Below, one piece after another: positions 12,458-22,223 of a DNA stretch of 64,000 nt. The translations under genes and the position numbers were made by a program. How positions within the stretch are numbered: position 1 is the first letter of the stretch; each line of letters begins with the position of its first letter. The stretch is from Hermodice carunculata. Lineage: Eukaryota; Annelida; Polychaeta; Eunicida; Amphinomidae. The notes under the pieces are model-generated. The model was given only the letters and a program-made list of their open reading frames with translations. It had not been told where the DNA came from and did not search any database. The DNA is taken from contig OZ026615.1 in assembly GCA_964020975.1 (NCBI GenBank), positions 31,090,722-31,154,721 of the forward strand. The letters run 5' to 3'.

Positions 12458-13570
12458 GAAGCATTAAAACTTGGGTGGATCAAAAGAGTGATTAAAGTAA
12501 AGGAAATTGGAAAGATCTTATTCTTAGACAGTTGCCAAAAGATGGAAACATTTGGCAGTGTAATATTTAGTATAAATACTTTGACATTTTTTAAAAGGGT
12601 TAAGATTAATTTTTGGAAAGAAGTGATAAAACTGTGGTTGTGGCTGACTGTTTTGGAACCAGAAAACTTTCATGATATTGTATATCAACATCTTTGGTAC
12701 AACTCCTGGATTAGAATTGAAGGTACTCCAGTTTATTATGACAACTGGAAGGAACAGGGTATAAATACAGCGCTTGATTCACTCGAATCTGAAGGCCACT
12801 TTTTATCATTCCAAATGTTAAGTTTAAATATCCAACTGTGCAAACAAACTGTCTGCGGTACTATAGTATAGTGGAAGCTCTACCAAGAACCTGGAAGAAT
12901 ATGATAAATGCAAGTTGCACACCTAATTTAGAGATACATTTATTTTACAAACAAAGTGATGAAAGCAAAAAAATGTCAACATTTTTCTATGTCACATTGG
13001 CTGAAAATATGTTTGATTGTCCACAAATTACTTTTTCTAAACGGAATGCAGATTTGGGTAGAGTAATAGATGAAGAATGGGGAGAACTGGTTCACAAAAA
13101 TTCAGAGAGTAACCATTTCAGCTAAGTCAAGAGCTTTTCAATACAGACGTTTGCACAGAATGATATTTACAAATTCAAGATTATTCAAATTTGGCATGAA
13201 AGATAGTTTAGTTTGTTCACTTTGTAATGAAGAAGAAGAGACACTGATTTCCTATTTTGCGAATGTGACCTAACTCAACAATTTTGGAAACAGGTTTTTA
13301 ATTAAATAAAAGAACAATGCTCTATTGATGTGATTTTTTTTTCAAAAATAGAAGTCTTACTTGGTTTTGAAACAAATGGAAGGCGGTTTGGTCATTTTTA
13401 ATTTTTGATCGCAAAATATTGTTAATTTCTTTTTCATGATAAAGAGTGACCTAGTTTGGAAAGTTTTAAGAATATGGTAGAAGAAATAAAATTAATAGAA
13501 TTGCAATAAGAAATGAAAAACTTAGGAAACATCAGAAGAAATAGAAATATATATTTAGTAGTTAATTTGT
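11850..13570 (+). pseudogene. LINE connection region and C-terminal cysteine motif
   Basis: After the palm, WFEKISGVKVNYDKSEIMPV (about 11872-11932) and LGFRISPNTNKIGNLNYNPL (about 12010-12068) match the L1-type thumb and connection. Beyond the microsatellite the frames continue with WNTYYSIP-like divergent sequence. Near 13126-13245 comes RAFQYRRLHRMIFTNSRLFK followed by CSLCNEEEETLISYF, the remains of the C-terminal cysteine/histidine motif. The very end (IRNEKLRKHQK, about 13506-13540) matches the usual basic tail. Coding content fades near 13570. Confidence 0.75.
12334..12452 (+). repeat. Compound CA/TA microsatellite inside the LINE
   Basis: Short TA repeats and ACATAC variants lead into a CA run at about 12361-12382, then a pure TA run to about 12452. 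The tract interrupts the C-terminal part of the L1/Tx1-like ORF2, so it expanded after this copy was inserted. Confidence 0.95.
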
Positions 13571-14089
13571 TTAAACGGGCGAGGAAGGGGAGGCAATATA
13601 CACTGACTGGTGGGAGAGATGCCCACACGGGCCCCCAGTCACAGCCACCCTGCCGACGGTGGCAGAGTCAGACTTTGGGATGGCCTGTGCTTCGATCGTG
13701 GCTCGGGGTTTTGTTTACCAGGGGCTGGAGACAACCTTGTGGGGCTCTCCTGCACTCCTCTTCATCAACAATTCATAATTAGGCCTTTGTTTACCAGGAT
13801 GTTTGTTTAAGTTGTACTGACTCTAACAGCATGATTGATTTAAGTTGAGTTACACCTATCGGTGCAGGTATGTTCAGATATAATTCAGTAATGACCAGGA
13901 GTCATCTTGTTTTCTTTTTTCTTTTTCTTCTTTATATTGTGTTGTTTATGTTGCAAATAACTCGAATGTACGGGATGTGAGTGTTTTCGATTCAAGAATT
14001 TGTTCAGCTTGTGAATTTCTGATTTATGATTTATGTCACAGTATAAGAATTTTGTTCCTGTTATTAAATTTATATTCTGTGCTGTATAT
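13571..14089 (+). other. Probable LINE 3' flank and unassigned spacer
   Basis: A GC-richer stretch at about 13570-13780 follows the LINE coding end directly and may be its 3' untranslated region. No poly-A tail or target duplication was identified, so the 3' boundary of the element is uncertain. A T/C-rich run lies at 13908-13932. Confidence 0.4.
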
Positions 14090-15500
14090 GTACCTTGTTG
14101 CAGAATAGAAAAAGTATTTGAAAAGAAGAATTGTGCAAAAAATGGAAAAAATAGTTCAAGCTCAAGGCCTGCAAAGGTAGATGGTGCCATGAATCCAAAT
14201 GGCATCGCTAATTTGTGTGCTGAGAAATACGAAGCCCTCTATACGCCTGTCTCATATTCTGAAAAGAAAATGGACCTCTTAAAGAAAAATTTATATGATC
14301 TCAAATCCAATCAAATTGCATTAGCGATAAGTGTCGACGGCGACAAAGGTGCTATCCTGATCACACAGTTCATGGTAGTGACAAACGTAAGTATCTTCTT
14401 TCCTTGCTGTTTAACGGCTTTGCACCGGACGCATTTCTTAATATTTTAATACATCCCATTCCCAAAAATAAGAGAAAATCACTGTATGAATAAGAGAATT
14501 ATAGAGGTATCGCGTTAGTAGCATACCGGGTAAAGTCTTGGATTGGATCACTTTACGAGATAATTTTGATGTACTGAACTCTAGCGACCTCTAGTCCGGC
14601 TACAAGGCTGGCTGTTCAACTGCTTAATTTTCATTCGTGCCAACTGAATATATGCACTATTACAAGTCACACGGGTTTGGTGTACAAATTGTGTTTTTGG
14701 ACGCTGTAGAAACATTCGACCGAGTTGAGTATGTTAAATTGTTTCCCCTCCTCTTAAAGAAAGGTATATGTCTGTGTGTTGTAAGACGACTGTTGAATAT
14801 GGATGTCAAATAGAGCTTTACGGTTGCTTGGGATTCAGAAATATCTAGGCTTTTTGTCCCCCGCCCCTGAAGGTGGTAGGGGGACATACAAATGTAGAAT
14901 TAGCAGGCATACGGGCCGTTTCCGTCCGTCGGCCGGCCGGCAGCATATCTCTAGAACCTTTAGTGATAGAATAATGAAATTTATACCAGAGATGCATCAT
15001 ACCCAGGGCATGTGCGCCATATATTGCTTTTGACCTTGACCTATTTCCAAGGTCACAGGGCCTAAGAACATATCAATTTTTGTGCATCCACGCGTGCTGT
15101 ATACATTGTGTAGCTTTCTTCTGTATATTGTGGCGGGGGACATAGATCCTTTGGATGACTGTGCACTTGTTAAATGTGGTAATGGCGTTAAACAAGGTGG
15201 AGCTTTCTTGCCACATTTGTTTGGTATATGCATAGACGAATTACTTGCACGGTTAAAAGCTTGGGAATTCCGGTGTCATATTGGACATTTATTTTGAAGT
15301 TACCGCCAAGGTGATTCGCGACCTTTGCCAGGCACGTGATGGAAGACAAACAAACCAAATTTACAAGGGAGGAAATTGTATATGCGCTACAGACACTGTG
15401 TACAAATTGAACTTTTTTAATGGATACATAATTATGGACTGACATTTCTACCTCTATTTCTGTGTACTAATTACTTGAACATGTGTACCAGTTGCGTGTG
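14090..15500 (+). mobile_element. LINE (GVKQGG-type reverse transcriptase), 5'-truncated, split by a short TIR element
   Basis: The coding part begins near 14106 inside the linker (NPNGIANLCAEKYEALYTPV near 14191-14250). It passes IPFPKIR near 14455-14475 and FLDAVETFDRVEYVKLFPLL near 14694-14752, the first palm motif. After an insertion at 14855-15142 it resumes with GNGVKQGGAFLPHLFGICID near 15178-15235 and ends at about CHIGHLF (15270-15297) just before the YADD box. The following ~200 bp reads as the family's 3' untranslated region, ending TGCGTGTGAATAAATAAA at about 15493-15510. The YADD region and everything after it are missing, so the copy carries an internal deletion as well as the insertion. 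The frame is broken in several places. The linker fragment at 1500-2070 seems to be the same family. Confidence 0.78.
14855..15142. mobile_element. 288-bp non-autonomous element with 11-bp terminal inverted repeats, inserted in a LINE
   Basis: The ends TGTCCCCCGCC at 14855-14865 and GGCGGGGGACA at 15132-15142 are exact inverted repeats. The segment sits between two parts of one LINE reverse transcriptase, NMDVK...SEIS on the left and VKCGNGVKQGG on the right. The interior has a CCGTCCGTCGGCCGGCCGG stretch near 14923-14942. It also has TGACCTTGACCT followed by CCAAGGTCAC near 15031-15058. It encodes nothing. A target duplication was not settled; CTAG/TAG on both sides is a weak candidate. A related but diverged segment lies at 63480-63880. 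Confidence 0.7.
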
Positions 15501-15554
15501 AATAAATAAATAAATAAAGGAATGAATGAATAAATAAATAAATGAATGAATGAA

Positions 15555-15633
<79 letters not shown>

Positions 15634-15652
15634 ACAAATAAATAAATATTAT
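15500..15652 (+). repeat. AAAT/GAAT tetranucleotide tract, LINE 3' tail
   Basis: About 150 bp of AATA repeats with a few GAAT variants start exactly where the LINE 3' untranslated region ends. Many LINEs end in short tandem repeats instead of poly-A, so this microsatellite is best read as the expanded tail of the LINE at 14090-15500. Confidence 0.85.
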
Positions 15653-15659
15653 TGCACTC

Positions 15660-16510
15660 CTTAGCAAATTGTCTTCTGCTACGCCTACACACTCATGGCA
15701 TGTGTACGTTCATCCACCGCCGTAATAGTACCACGCTTGTCCCTGGTCAGCGCCTCATGAAAATATCTATGGAATCAGGTATCACCATGGCAGAATGGGG
15801 TTTAATCCAGTTTAGTAAGGATGGCTGGCAGGTCAAGACCAGGGCGGCAGTGGGGCAAACGTTAACGTCCGTGTCCGACGTAGCAAAGCACGGACTATTT
15901 TGCTTTGATTCCTGTGCTGGTTTTAAACTACCAGCCACCCAAAACAGGATTAAACCCCTATGATAACATGAATCACGGCGTGTTTGTGTCAGTTTTACGG
16001 TCTGTCCAATTGACATCGTGTACAATTTTGAAATGTAAGACAGGCTGTGACGCCTTTTTATCCCCAAACTTCACTCATGCTGGTGGCGTTTCTTTAAAAC
16101 TGGGGACAAGAAAATTGCATTTTGTATTTATTATTCATTTTCCAGTAGGACCCTCATGTTACTGATGCACAGTTTAGTTAACAATATCAATGTAAACAAT
16201 GCATTTCAGTTGTGTTCCAGATGGGCCACAACCTCTGAGATGTTTCCACCAGGAAAAATGGCCATCCTTATCAGATTAATTCAGTTAGTAAACCTTATGG
16301 GATAGCATAGTGATCTTATCTATAACCGAGTTGACCTTGGAATTACTCCCAGTAAGACTTGTATAATTAATAAAAATATTTAACCAGCATGTATAATATA
16401 AATGTGTAACCAGCAACCATAATATAAAATAATTTGGTTCATGAAGTAAATATGTTGAATATTTAAGTATCTGAATTACCAAATTATGACTTTATGCTGC
16501 AGTCCAAGTG
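15660..16510. other. Unassigned intergenic DNA
   Basis: Several short frames overlap on both strands (15652-15963 on +, 15747-16067 on -), with no motif. I see nothing that supports a gene or a known repeat. Confidence 0.5.
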
Positions 16511-17250
16511 TGGAAGTTGAATTGTCCTGTAATTCACAAAACCCAGGATTTCATGGACAGGACACTGAGTATGACAAAATTCAGAGTTTTATGGCAAAAG
16601 CCAGGGTTTTGTGGACAAAAGCCCGGGTTTCAATACAAAACCCTGGGTTTTCTAACAAAACTCGGGGTTTTGTGATATGGCTGGCAGTCTAAAGACTCGG
16701 TGTACTGATTAGGTCTTCACAAACACAGCGTTTTGTGATGTCAATTTCGAGATACATCTCCTAACGTTGTAAATAAATATACAGCAACCGATCAGCAATA
16801 GCGTTCCATTCCCTGTGCAGACCCTGGCCATTGACCTGAGGTTGCTTCATGCACATAACCCTGGGTTTTGTATGGCAAAATCCAGAGTTGTGTGGAAAAA
16901 CCCAGCGTTTTGTGGACAAAACTCTGCGCGTCATTCCAAAGCTCCGGATTTTCTAACAAAACTCGGGATTTTGTGACACAGGTGGCAGTCTAAAGACCGC
17001 ACGTGCTGATAAGGTCTTCGCAAAACCTTCAGTTGTGTTTCTCAAATTGCAACTTACAAACCCCAAGGTTTTGTGACGTCACAATGCCCAGGCTTTTGCT
17101 GTCATAACAAAACTCACAAGAGGGTTTGTACTGAAACCGTGATATTTGTCCAGGGTTGATGGAGGTAAGTGCTTTGATTCACAAAACCTAGGGTTTGGGT
17201 AGAGGCATGCAGCTGTGCGATTTGCTAAGTTATTTACATTCTGTTCAAGT
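16511..17250 (+). repeat. AAAACCCAGGGTTTT palindrome-rich dispersed repeat, copy A
   Basis: Degenerate units of about 21 bp with the core AACCCRGGGTTTTGTGGACA run at 16537-16680 and again at 16856-16980. Each array is followed by the same non-repetitive segment starting TGGCAGTCTAAAGAC at about 16682 and 16982, so the composite is itself duplicated with a 300-bp period. The left end TGGAAGTTGAATTGTCC (16511-16527) is the inverse of the right ends of copies at 18670 and 30160, which implies terminal inverted repeats. The right side of this copy is cut off by another dispersed repeat near 17250. No coding capacity is seen. Confidence 0.75.
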
Positions 17251-17254
17251 ACGT

Positions 17255-17455
17255 CCAATTGTGCCCAGGTAACAAAGTAAACTGATGTCAAAGGAGGTAA
17301 TGTGTAAAATGGGAAAGAACATCTTTTTTCAGCATGTTTCAACAAATGTCCAAGTTATCTAAGGCCTAACAAAAATATATGTGTAGTTCCAGTGACCCGA
17401 CCGACCCTACTGTAAAGGCCCGACCCTAAATGAATTTTATGAAACATTAAAAAAA
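17255..17455 (+). repeat. Dispersed repeat R2, copy 1
   Basis: The segment from TGCCCAGGTAACAAAGTAAA through GGAGGTAATGTGTAAAA, CATGTTTCAACAAATGTCCA and GACCCGACCGACCCTACTG ends in a poly-A run at 17449-17463. It aligns along its length with copies at 20730-20975 (minus) and 55850-56045 (plus). The A-rich end suggests a retroposed sequence, but no Pol III boxes are convincing, so SINE versus MITE is open. Confidence 0.8.
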
Positions 17456-17459
17456 AAAA

Positions 17460-17750
17460 AAATAGTTTTGCGGCCACAGCATATATAACATCATTATTAA
17501 GGCTCTGAAATAACAGCAAAATATACGTTTGGTTTCATATATTATAAACACCCCCGGATCTTCCCACTACTATCCTCATTTACAAACCATTGGGTGCGGA
17601 ACCTACAATTTTCAAAATGGCAGCCAAGTCCGTGGGTTAGTTCCGATTGGATATTTTGAAGCGGTAGTATCCAAAATAAACGTGTGATCGGTGTTAACGC
17701 AAGGTTAATTAGTCGAATGAATGTAATGTAAAATATAATGTTCAGTTGGC
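17460..17750 (+). repeat. Dispersed repeat R3, copy 1
   Basis: From GCGGCCACAGCAT near 17470 through TTTCATATATTATA, ACAAACCATTGGGTGCGGAA and TTTTCAAAATGGCAGCCAA to GAATGAATGTAATGTAAA near 17715-17732, the sequence matches the reverse complement of 19980-20270. R3 lies directly after R2 here. In the other locus R3 and R2 are also neighbours in the same relative order, but separated by about 460 bp. Confidence 0.78.
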
Positions 17751-17769
17751 ATGGCCTAAGATGCGGCGT

Positions 17770-18490
17770 CAGCATTAAAAAGTATCAATAATGATGTCAG
17801 AGGATCAGGCAGTAGCACCTAGTCGCTAGGTCTCTCCAGCGGCCATTTACTAAACCAGTGTACTAGAAGCCATCTGGTCACTGGTGACTACAGACATTAT
17901 TAAGCTAACACACAACATACGCAACAAATGTTACATACTTTGCGATGCTTATTTAGGTTACCCTCACACCTGTTAAGTTTTTCTATTCTGCAGAAACCTA
18001 TTTCCAGCCCCAGAAGCGCGTTTGCCAGGCACAGGCTCCAACGAGGTTTCAGCAATGCGAGTTCATGGCAATGCGAGTTCATGAATCATTATCATTTATC
18101 ACACTTTATCGAAACTATTTTCTGAATAGACATTATTTATTGACATATTTTCCATAATGCCCAGTAAGTTGGAGACTTTTGTGTAACTAAAACTGTGGAA
18201 ATTTATGCCTATGTAGTCACATGTACACGTGTGTATATGGTAAGAGTTCGCTGACGTTCGCTATAATGGGACCTTTCTAGTGTGAGCATTACCTAAAATG
18301 TATATACAATGCCTTGAAATTACCAGTTGCTAGGTGCGGTAGGCCCTAGAAAAGGAATATTGTATCAGACACTTAAGTCGCCCCCAGGCTATGAATTAAG
18401 TAGCAGCACTGGGCACAGGAGCCAAAAGCTCCCACTGAGTCAAAGTTGGGGCCTAGTGGAGAACGTGTCCCCGACAATGGATACCGGTTT
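17770..18490. other. Unassigned DNA
   Basis: No supported gene. A short direct repeat GGCAATGCGAGTTCATG-like occurs twice near 18052-18082. Nothing else was recognised. Confidence 0.5.
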
Positions 18491-18670
18491 TTATATAATT
18501 GGTAATGAAACCCAGGGTTTTGTGACAAAACTCAGGCTTATGTAATGAAACCCAGGGTTTCATGTACACATAAGAGTTTCATAACAAAACCATACGTTTT
18601 GTATCTGGAAACCTAGGGTTATATTGATGAAACCCTGGTTTTTGTGAATTGTTGGGCAATGCAAGTTCCA
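18490..18670 (+). repeat. AAAACCCAGGGTTTT palindrome-rich repeat, copy C (partial)
   Basis: Units such as GAAACCCAGGGTTTTGTGAC and GAAACCCAGGGTTTCATG are followed by GAATTGTTGGGCAATGCAAG and end TTCCA at 18670. The end matches the right end of copy B (30133-30160). This is a short right-hand part of the same family. Confidence 0.75.
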
Positions 18671-18689
18671 TAAGCGTGGCCAAAACCAT

Positions 18690-19975
18690 GTTATATCACT
18701 TTTTGAACCATGTACTTTTATTTGTAACTTTTGTGTCTCTGTGTGCAAAGCCTCAAAGAAAGACATGCTGCATGTAGCAATCAGGGATATTTTATTTTGG
18801 TTTTGACTTTAGTGGCTTTTATCATTCCCTCTATTAAACTAGCCAAATAATCTTATTTGTGTTTGTTTTGTACATAAACTAACGTATTATTCAACGCAAA
18901 TGCTTTGTTACAAAATAGAAAGAAACATATAAGAAATGGGCATACCTTTGATGCTACAAGAAAAGACCACAAGTAGCAGCATTGTTTTCCATGCATCTGT
19001 CATGATTATGCTCGATTGTTAGTGACTGGCTGTACTGGTGACTTCGTCTCCGTTGGACACAAAAGTATACCACTCCGCACCTGCAATAGCAATATATCAG
19101 TAACATCGGAAGTCTATATAGGAGCATGCAACAAATACTTTACTCTGACAACAACAATAATATTGTTGATATCACTACAATGAATGCCGATACAATGGGA
19201 TCATAAGCGTTGCAAGTATCAGGGAAATGTTATTCTACCGGGTCAAAAGTACACCAATGCCAGAAGTAACAAATTACTATGACAATGAGAGCAATAAATT
19301 TAATGACATATTTATTCAGCTCAACCAAAGCACACCACTTGTATTTTACGTAGCTGTATACATGGACACAACATGTTATGATGGTCGAGAGACTTCCATC
19401 AATATATCTTTCCACTCTCATGAGAGCTAGCAGAATTGATTTGTGGTCATTGTAAACATATAATATATATGTATGTATTCACACGTTTGAAAGGTTAAAG
19501 CAATTACATACATGAAATAGAAGTACCTAGGATGTTGGCTTTCAAACGAAAAATAAGTATCACTGTTACATAGAAGGTTCAACATTATTTCTTAACCGAT
19601 TAAGTGTATAATTACAGCGCCCGAATGTAAGTTGGGTTCAGAAATTCAACAGTACCACTTTGCATATGTTAAGCAATAGCACGTGAATGTTTTCGGCGAA
19701 CCCGTTTCACTCTCACTGTCATTGATGGTTGACAAAATTATTATCACTTCTAAAAAAATCCGCCGGTACTTTCAGACTTGTATCCACTATGGGGCAACCT
19801 TCTCCACTAAGCTCTGTCTTTGACTCAGCTGGCGGTCCTGTCTCGTGTGCCCTGTGGTGTTATTTAATTGATTCATATCCTAGGGCCTAGGGAAGGCATC
19901 TCAGTGTCTGATACAAAATTCCTGTTCTGATGCCTACAACTGGCAAATGAGTGGCGTTGTATTTACATTTTCAGG
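18690..19975. other. Unassigned AT-rich DNA
   Basis: No gene or repeat family was recognised. Overlapping opposite-strand frames at 19227-19430 carry no motif. Confidence 0.5.
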
Positions 19976-19979
19976 TCAT

Positions 19980-20270
19980 CCTCACTCTGGAAAAGTCCCA
20001 TTATATAATTTACATTACATTCATTCCATAAATCAACCGTCCCTGAACACTAACGACACATATATTTTTGATATTATCTCTTCGAAATATCCCATCGATT
20101 TGGCTGCCATTTTGAAAATTGGGCATTCCGCACCCAATGGTTTGTACATGAGTATTGGGACAATTGGGGGGGGGGGGGGTATAATATATGAAACGAAAAG
20201 TATATATTTCGCAAATGTGTCAGAGCATCAATAATGATATGATGTATGCTGTGGCCGCTGTTCACCTTGA
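19980..20270 (-). repeat. Dispersed repeat R3, copy 2
   Basis: The reverse complement matches 17460-17750 over about 280 bp, including GCGGCCACAGCATAC, ACAAACCATTGGGTGCGGAA and GAATGAATGTAATGTAAA. A poly-G run of about 13 at 20167-20179 replaces a short C-rich stretch in the other copy. Confidence 0.78.
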
Positions 20271-20729
20271 TATCCAAACCCAATGGATTTTTGTGCGACT
20301 TTCCAGCAGTCAGTGCATGGATTGCGCCATGTTCAAAATGGCGCTCACCACGTGGCGGCGCAAGTCATCCTGTTGCATTTGGATTGTTAACTAATGATGA
20401 TAGCTGCTTCAAACACAACTGAGTGGGCAGATTAGAGTTAAGATAGTAAGTCATGTTTTAAAAGTACTTTAACGACCGTTTGCCCTGGTAACTCAGAGAA
20501 AGGACATCTGGAACCTTGCGAAATATTATGATACCGATCACCGAACAACCAGGGCTATGCTGTGTCACTGATCACTGTGGCTATGCAGCTATGTTGTTTC
20601 CCCGGCCCAAAGGCTAACTCTCGAGACAAGTTGAAATAAAATGCTGTGTTTGAGTTGGCTTTACTGTAAAATTGCCGCACACGATGGCCAATTCTCGATA
20701 AAATCTTTCAGCTTTGGTCGATTAATTGT
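20270..20729. other. Spacer between R3 and R2 copies, unassigned
   Basis: About 460 bp separate the R3 and R2 copies here but not at 17455-17470. It is either the internal part of a longer composite repeat deleted from copy 1, or an insertion in copy 2. No coding motif is visible. Confidence 0.4.
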
Positions 20730-20975
20730 TATTAGGGAAGGGCGGCATAAATACATTTTTTTCCCCTTTGTTCCATTAATGTTAGGGTTGGGTCTTTTTA
20801 GTAGGGTCTTTCAGATTACCGCACCCACACATATTTTATTTCGCCTTAAGTAACTTGGAAATTAGTTGAAACGTGTTTGAAATGAATGTGCTTTCCCCTG
20901 TTACACATTGCCTCCTTTGACATCAGTTTAATTTGTTCCCTGGGCACAGCCGGAGGCACTTGTGAAATTGAAAAA
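20730..20975 (-). repeat. Dispersed repeat R2, copy 2
   Basis: The reverse complement reads GTGCCTCCGGCTGTGCCCAG, AAACTGATGTCAAAGGAGG, CAATGTGTAACAGGGGAAAG and then the GGTAATCTGAAAGACCCTAC block. All are shared with 17255-17455 and 55850-56045. This copy shows the fullest 5' end of the three. Confidence 0.82.
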
Positions 20976-20979
20976 GTAC

Positions 20980-21810
20980 AATATTGCCAGAACAAGTGGC
21001 ATGCACCTGAGTGAACCATCGCTAGCTGCCAAGTCTGAAGATAAGATACTTTTTGAAAGATAATATCTTTTTGGAGATTGTTGCTATAGGTTACATCATA
21101 AGTGTAATGGAGTGGGTAATCGTAGGCATGGTCATGATCACGGCTGCAAACACACTCCATAGGATGCATAATGTTCGTTGTGTGTGCATGTGTTGGAAAA
21201 CAATTGTGGTGTAAAATCACTCCTTTACATGTCTCCTGAATCTTTGGAACTTTGTTTCATAATTTAGAACCTATAGTGCAAGTTTGTATGAAATTGAATA
21301 ATCTGTAAATATACAAGGGGAGTAATTAGGGAGTAAACAGGAAAAATGTTAAAAAACAATATAGAGTCTGTGGGAATAATAATTTTGTTTTTAGAACAGA
21401 TATTCTTCGCCACTGTCTGTGCATTTTTCCTGAACTGTTCACTGTTACACGCTATCTGCTTTTTGCGGAGGGTTTATTCCCGCTGATCACCGCGACATTA
21501 GGGATGAGATTAAGTTTTTTGTGTTTTTGGAACATCATGGGGAATTTGCATTTCAGCAATAGAGTTCAGTTCTCTCCATTAACACACCTGCGAAGATGAA
21601 AAGCAGTTCCAACTCAGCATATGCCCTTATGAAGCAATTGATCCACGGTTCCTCGCGATTTACACAAAAATATATCCAACCTGCTCCTATACCACGACAG
21701 TGTAAATGTTGGAGCCGATATCCCTCCTAAATCGCCGTTAAGCTCCTATTTAAATCTGCGTGGCACAGACTATCCTTCTCGGTTTCAAGCACCGTTGACA
21801 GCATAGAATA
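20980..21810. other. Unassigned DNA
   Basis: No gene or repeat is recognised. Frames on the minus strand (20846-21220) overlap the R2 repeat and carry no motif. Confidence 0.5.
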
Positions 21811-21908
21811 GGACTTTGCTCTTGGAATATCGGACTTGATAGTTTTCAAACGGTACTTGGGCTTACAAATTTGGGTTTGTTAAGTTTCTCTTTATATTCG
21901 ATGAAAGT
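21811..21908 (+). repeat. Left arm of a ~97-bp inverted repeat pair
   Basis: GGACTTTGCTCTTGGAATAT at 21811 onward is matched, as reverse complement, at 24860 downward. Alignment continues through CGGACTTGATA, CAAACGGTAC, GGGCTTACA and GGTTTGTTAAGTTTCTCTTT-like sequence. By eye about nine in ten positions agree. The 2.9 kb between the arms encodes nothing recognisable. Confidence 0.8.
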
Positions 21909-22223
21909 GTTTTGTCTGACATGAGTGTAAACAACATGTCCTAGTGATGTACATATACATGTAATTGTCTGCTGATGACAGATCTTGGCCTGTTGTATGT
22001 CTGGTCTATCACAAACATTTACAAGTTTGCTACTGTTGGTCCTAATGAAGTATGTCAACTTTACTGATAGAGCCACACACTGTTCAGAGATTCGAGCTTT
22101 AGCGGCCTCTGAGAGCTTAGCTCTTAAACAAAGATTATGGACAAACTTAGGACGTAAAGTTGGAACGATACATCTGTGCGTAATAGTTTTTTGAGACAGA
22201 TATTCAACACTTAAATTTTTCAA
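21846..22223 (-). CDS. Unrecognised 125-codon open frame
   Basis: An open minus-strand frame whose C-terminal end (YKEKLNKPKFVSPSTV) is encoded by the inverted-repeat arm. The other arm at 24765-24860 encodes a similar but interrupted peptide. No domain, signal peptide or membrane segment is apparent. It may well be a chance frame; I do not assign a function. Confidence 0.15.
   Translation of the reverse strand: MKNLSVEYLSQKTITHRCIVPTLRPKFVHNLCLRAKLSEAAKARISEQCVALSVKLTYFIRTNSSKLVNVCDRPDIQQAKICHQQTITCICTSLGHVVYTHVRQNTFIEYKEKLNKPKFVSPSTV

Larger units (their letters stand above)
9800..13570 (+). mobile_element. L1/Tx1-like LINE, nearly full-length ORF2, dead copy
   Basis: This is the longest element in the window. 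From left to right it encodes an apurinic-type endonuclease, a linker with the GENASKYFLNLDRR block, the reverse transcriptase palm with FEKAFDR and YADDT, a connection region, and a C-terminal cysteine motif. That domain order and the wording of the blocks fit the L1/Tx1 group of LINEs. These elements nick target DNA with the endonuclease and copy their RNA onto the nick. Pieces stay in order and close to expected spacing, so this is one copy of about 3.8 kb. It is inactivated by many frameshifts and stops, and by a CA/TA microsatellite at 12334-12452 that sits inside the coding region. No ORF1 is seen immediately upstream. Confidence 0.88.

Noticed and set aside
16537-16680. Telomere-like repeat (CCCTGGGTTTT)
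   Set aside because: The units are about 21 bp, palindromic and degenerate, not a short uniform telomeric unit, and lie inside the window at three places.
16537-16980. CRISPR-like array of palindromic repeats
   Set aside because: The ~21-bp units abut each other without unique spacers, and the family is dispersed with inverted ends.
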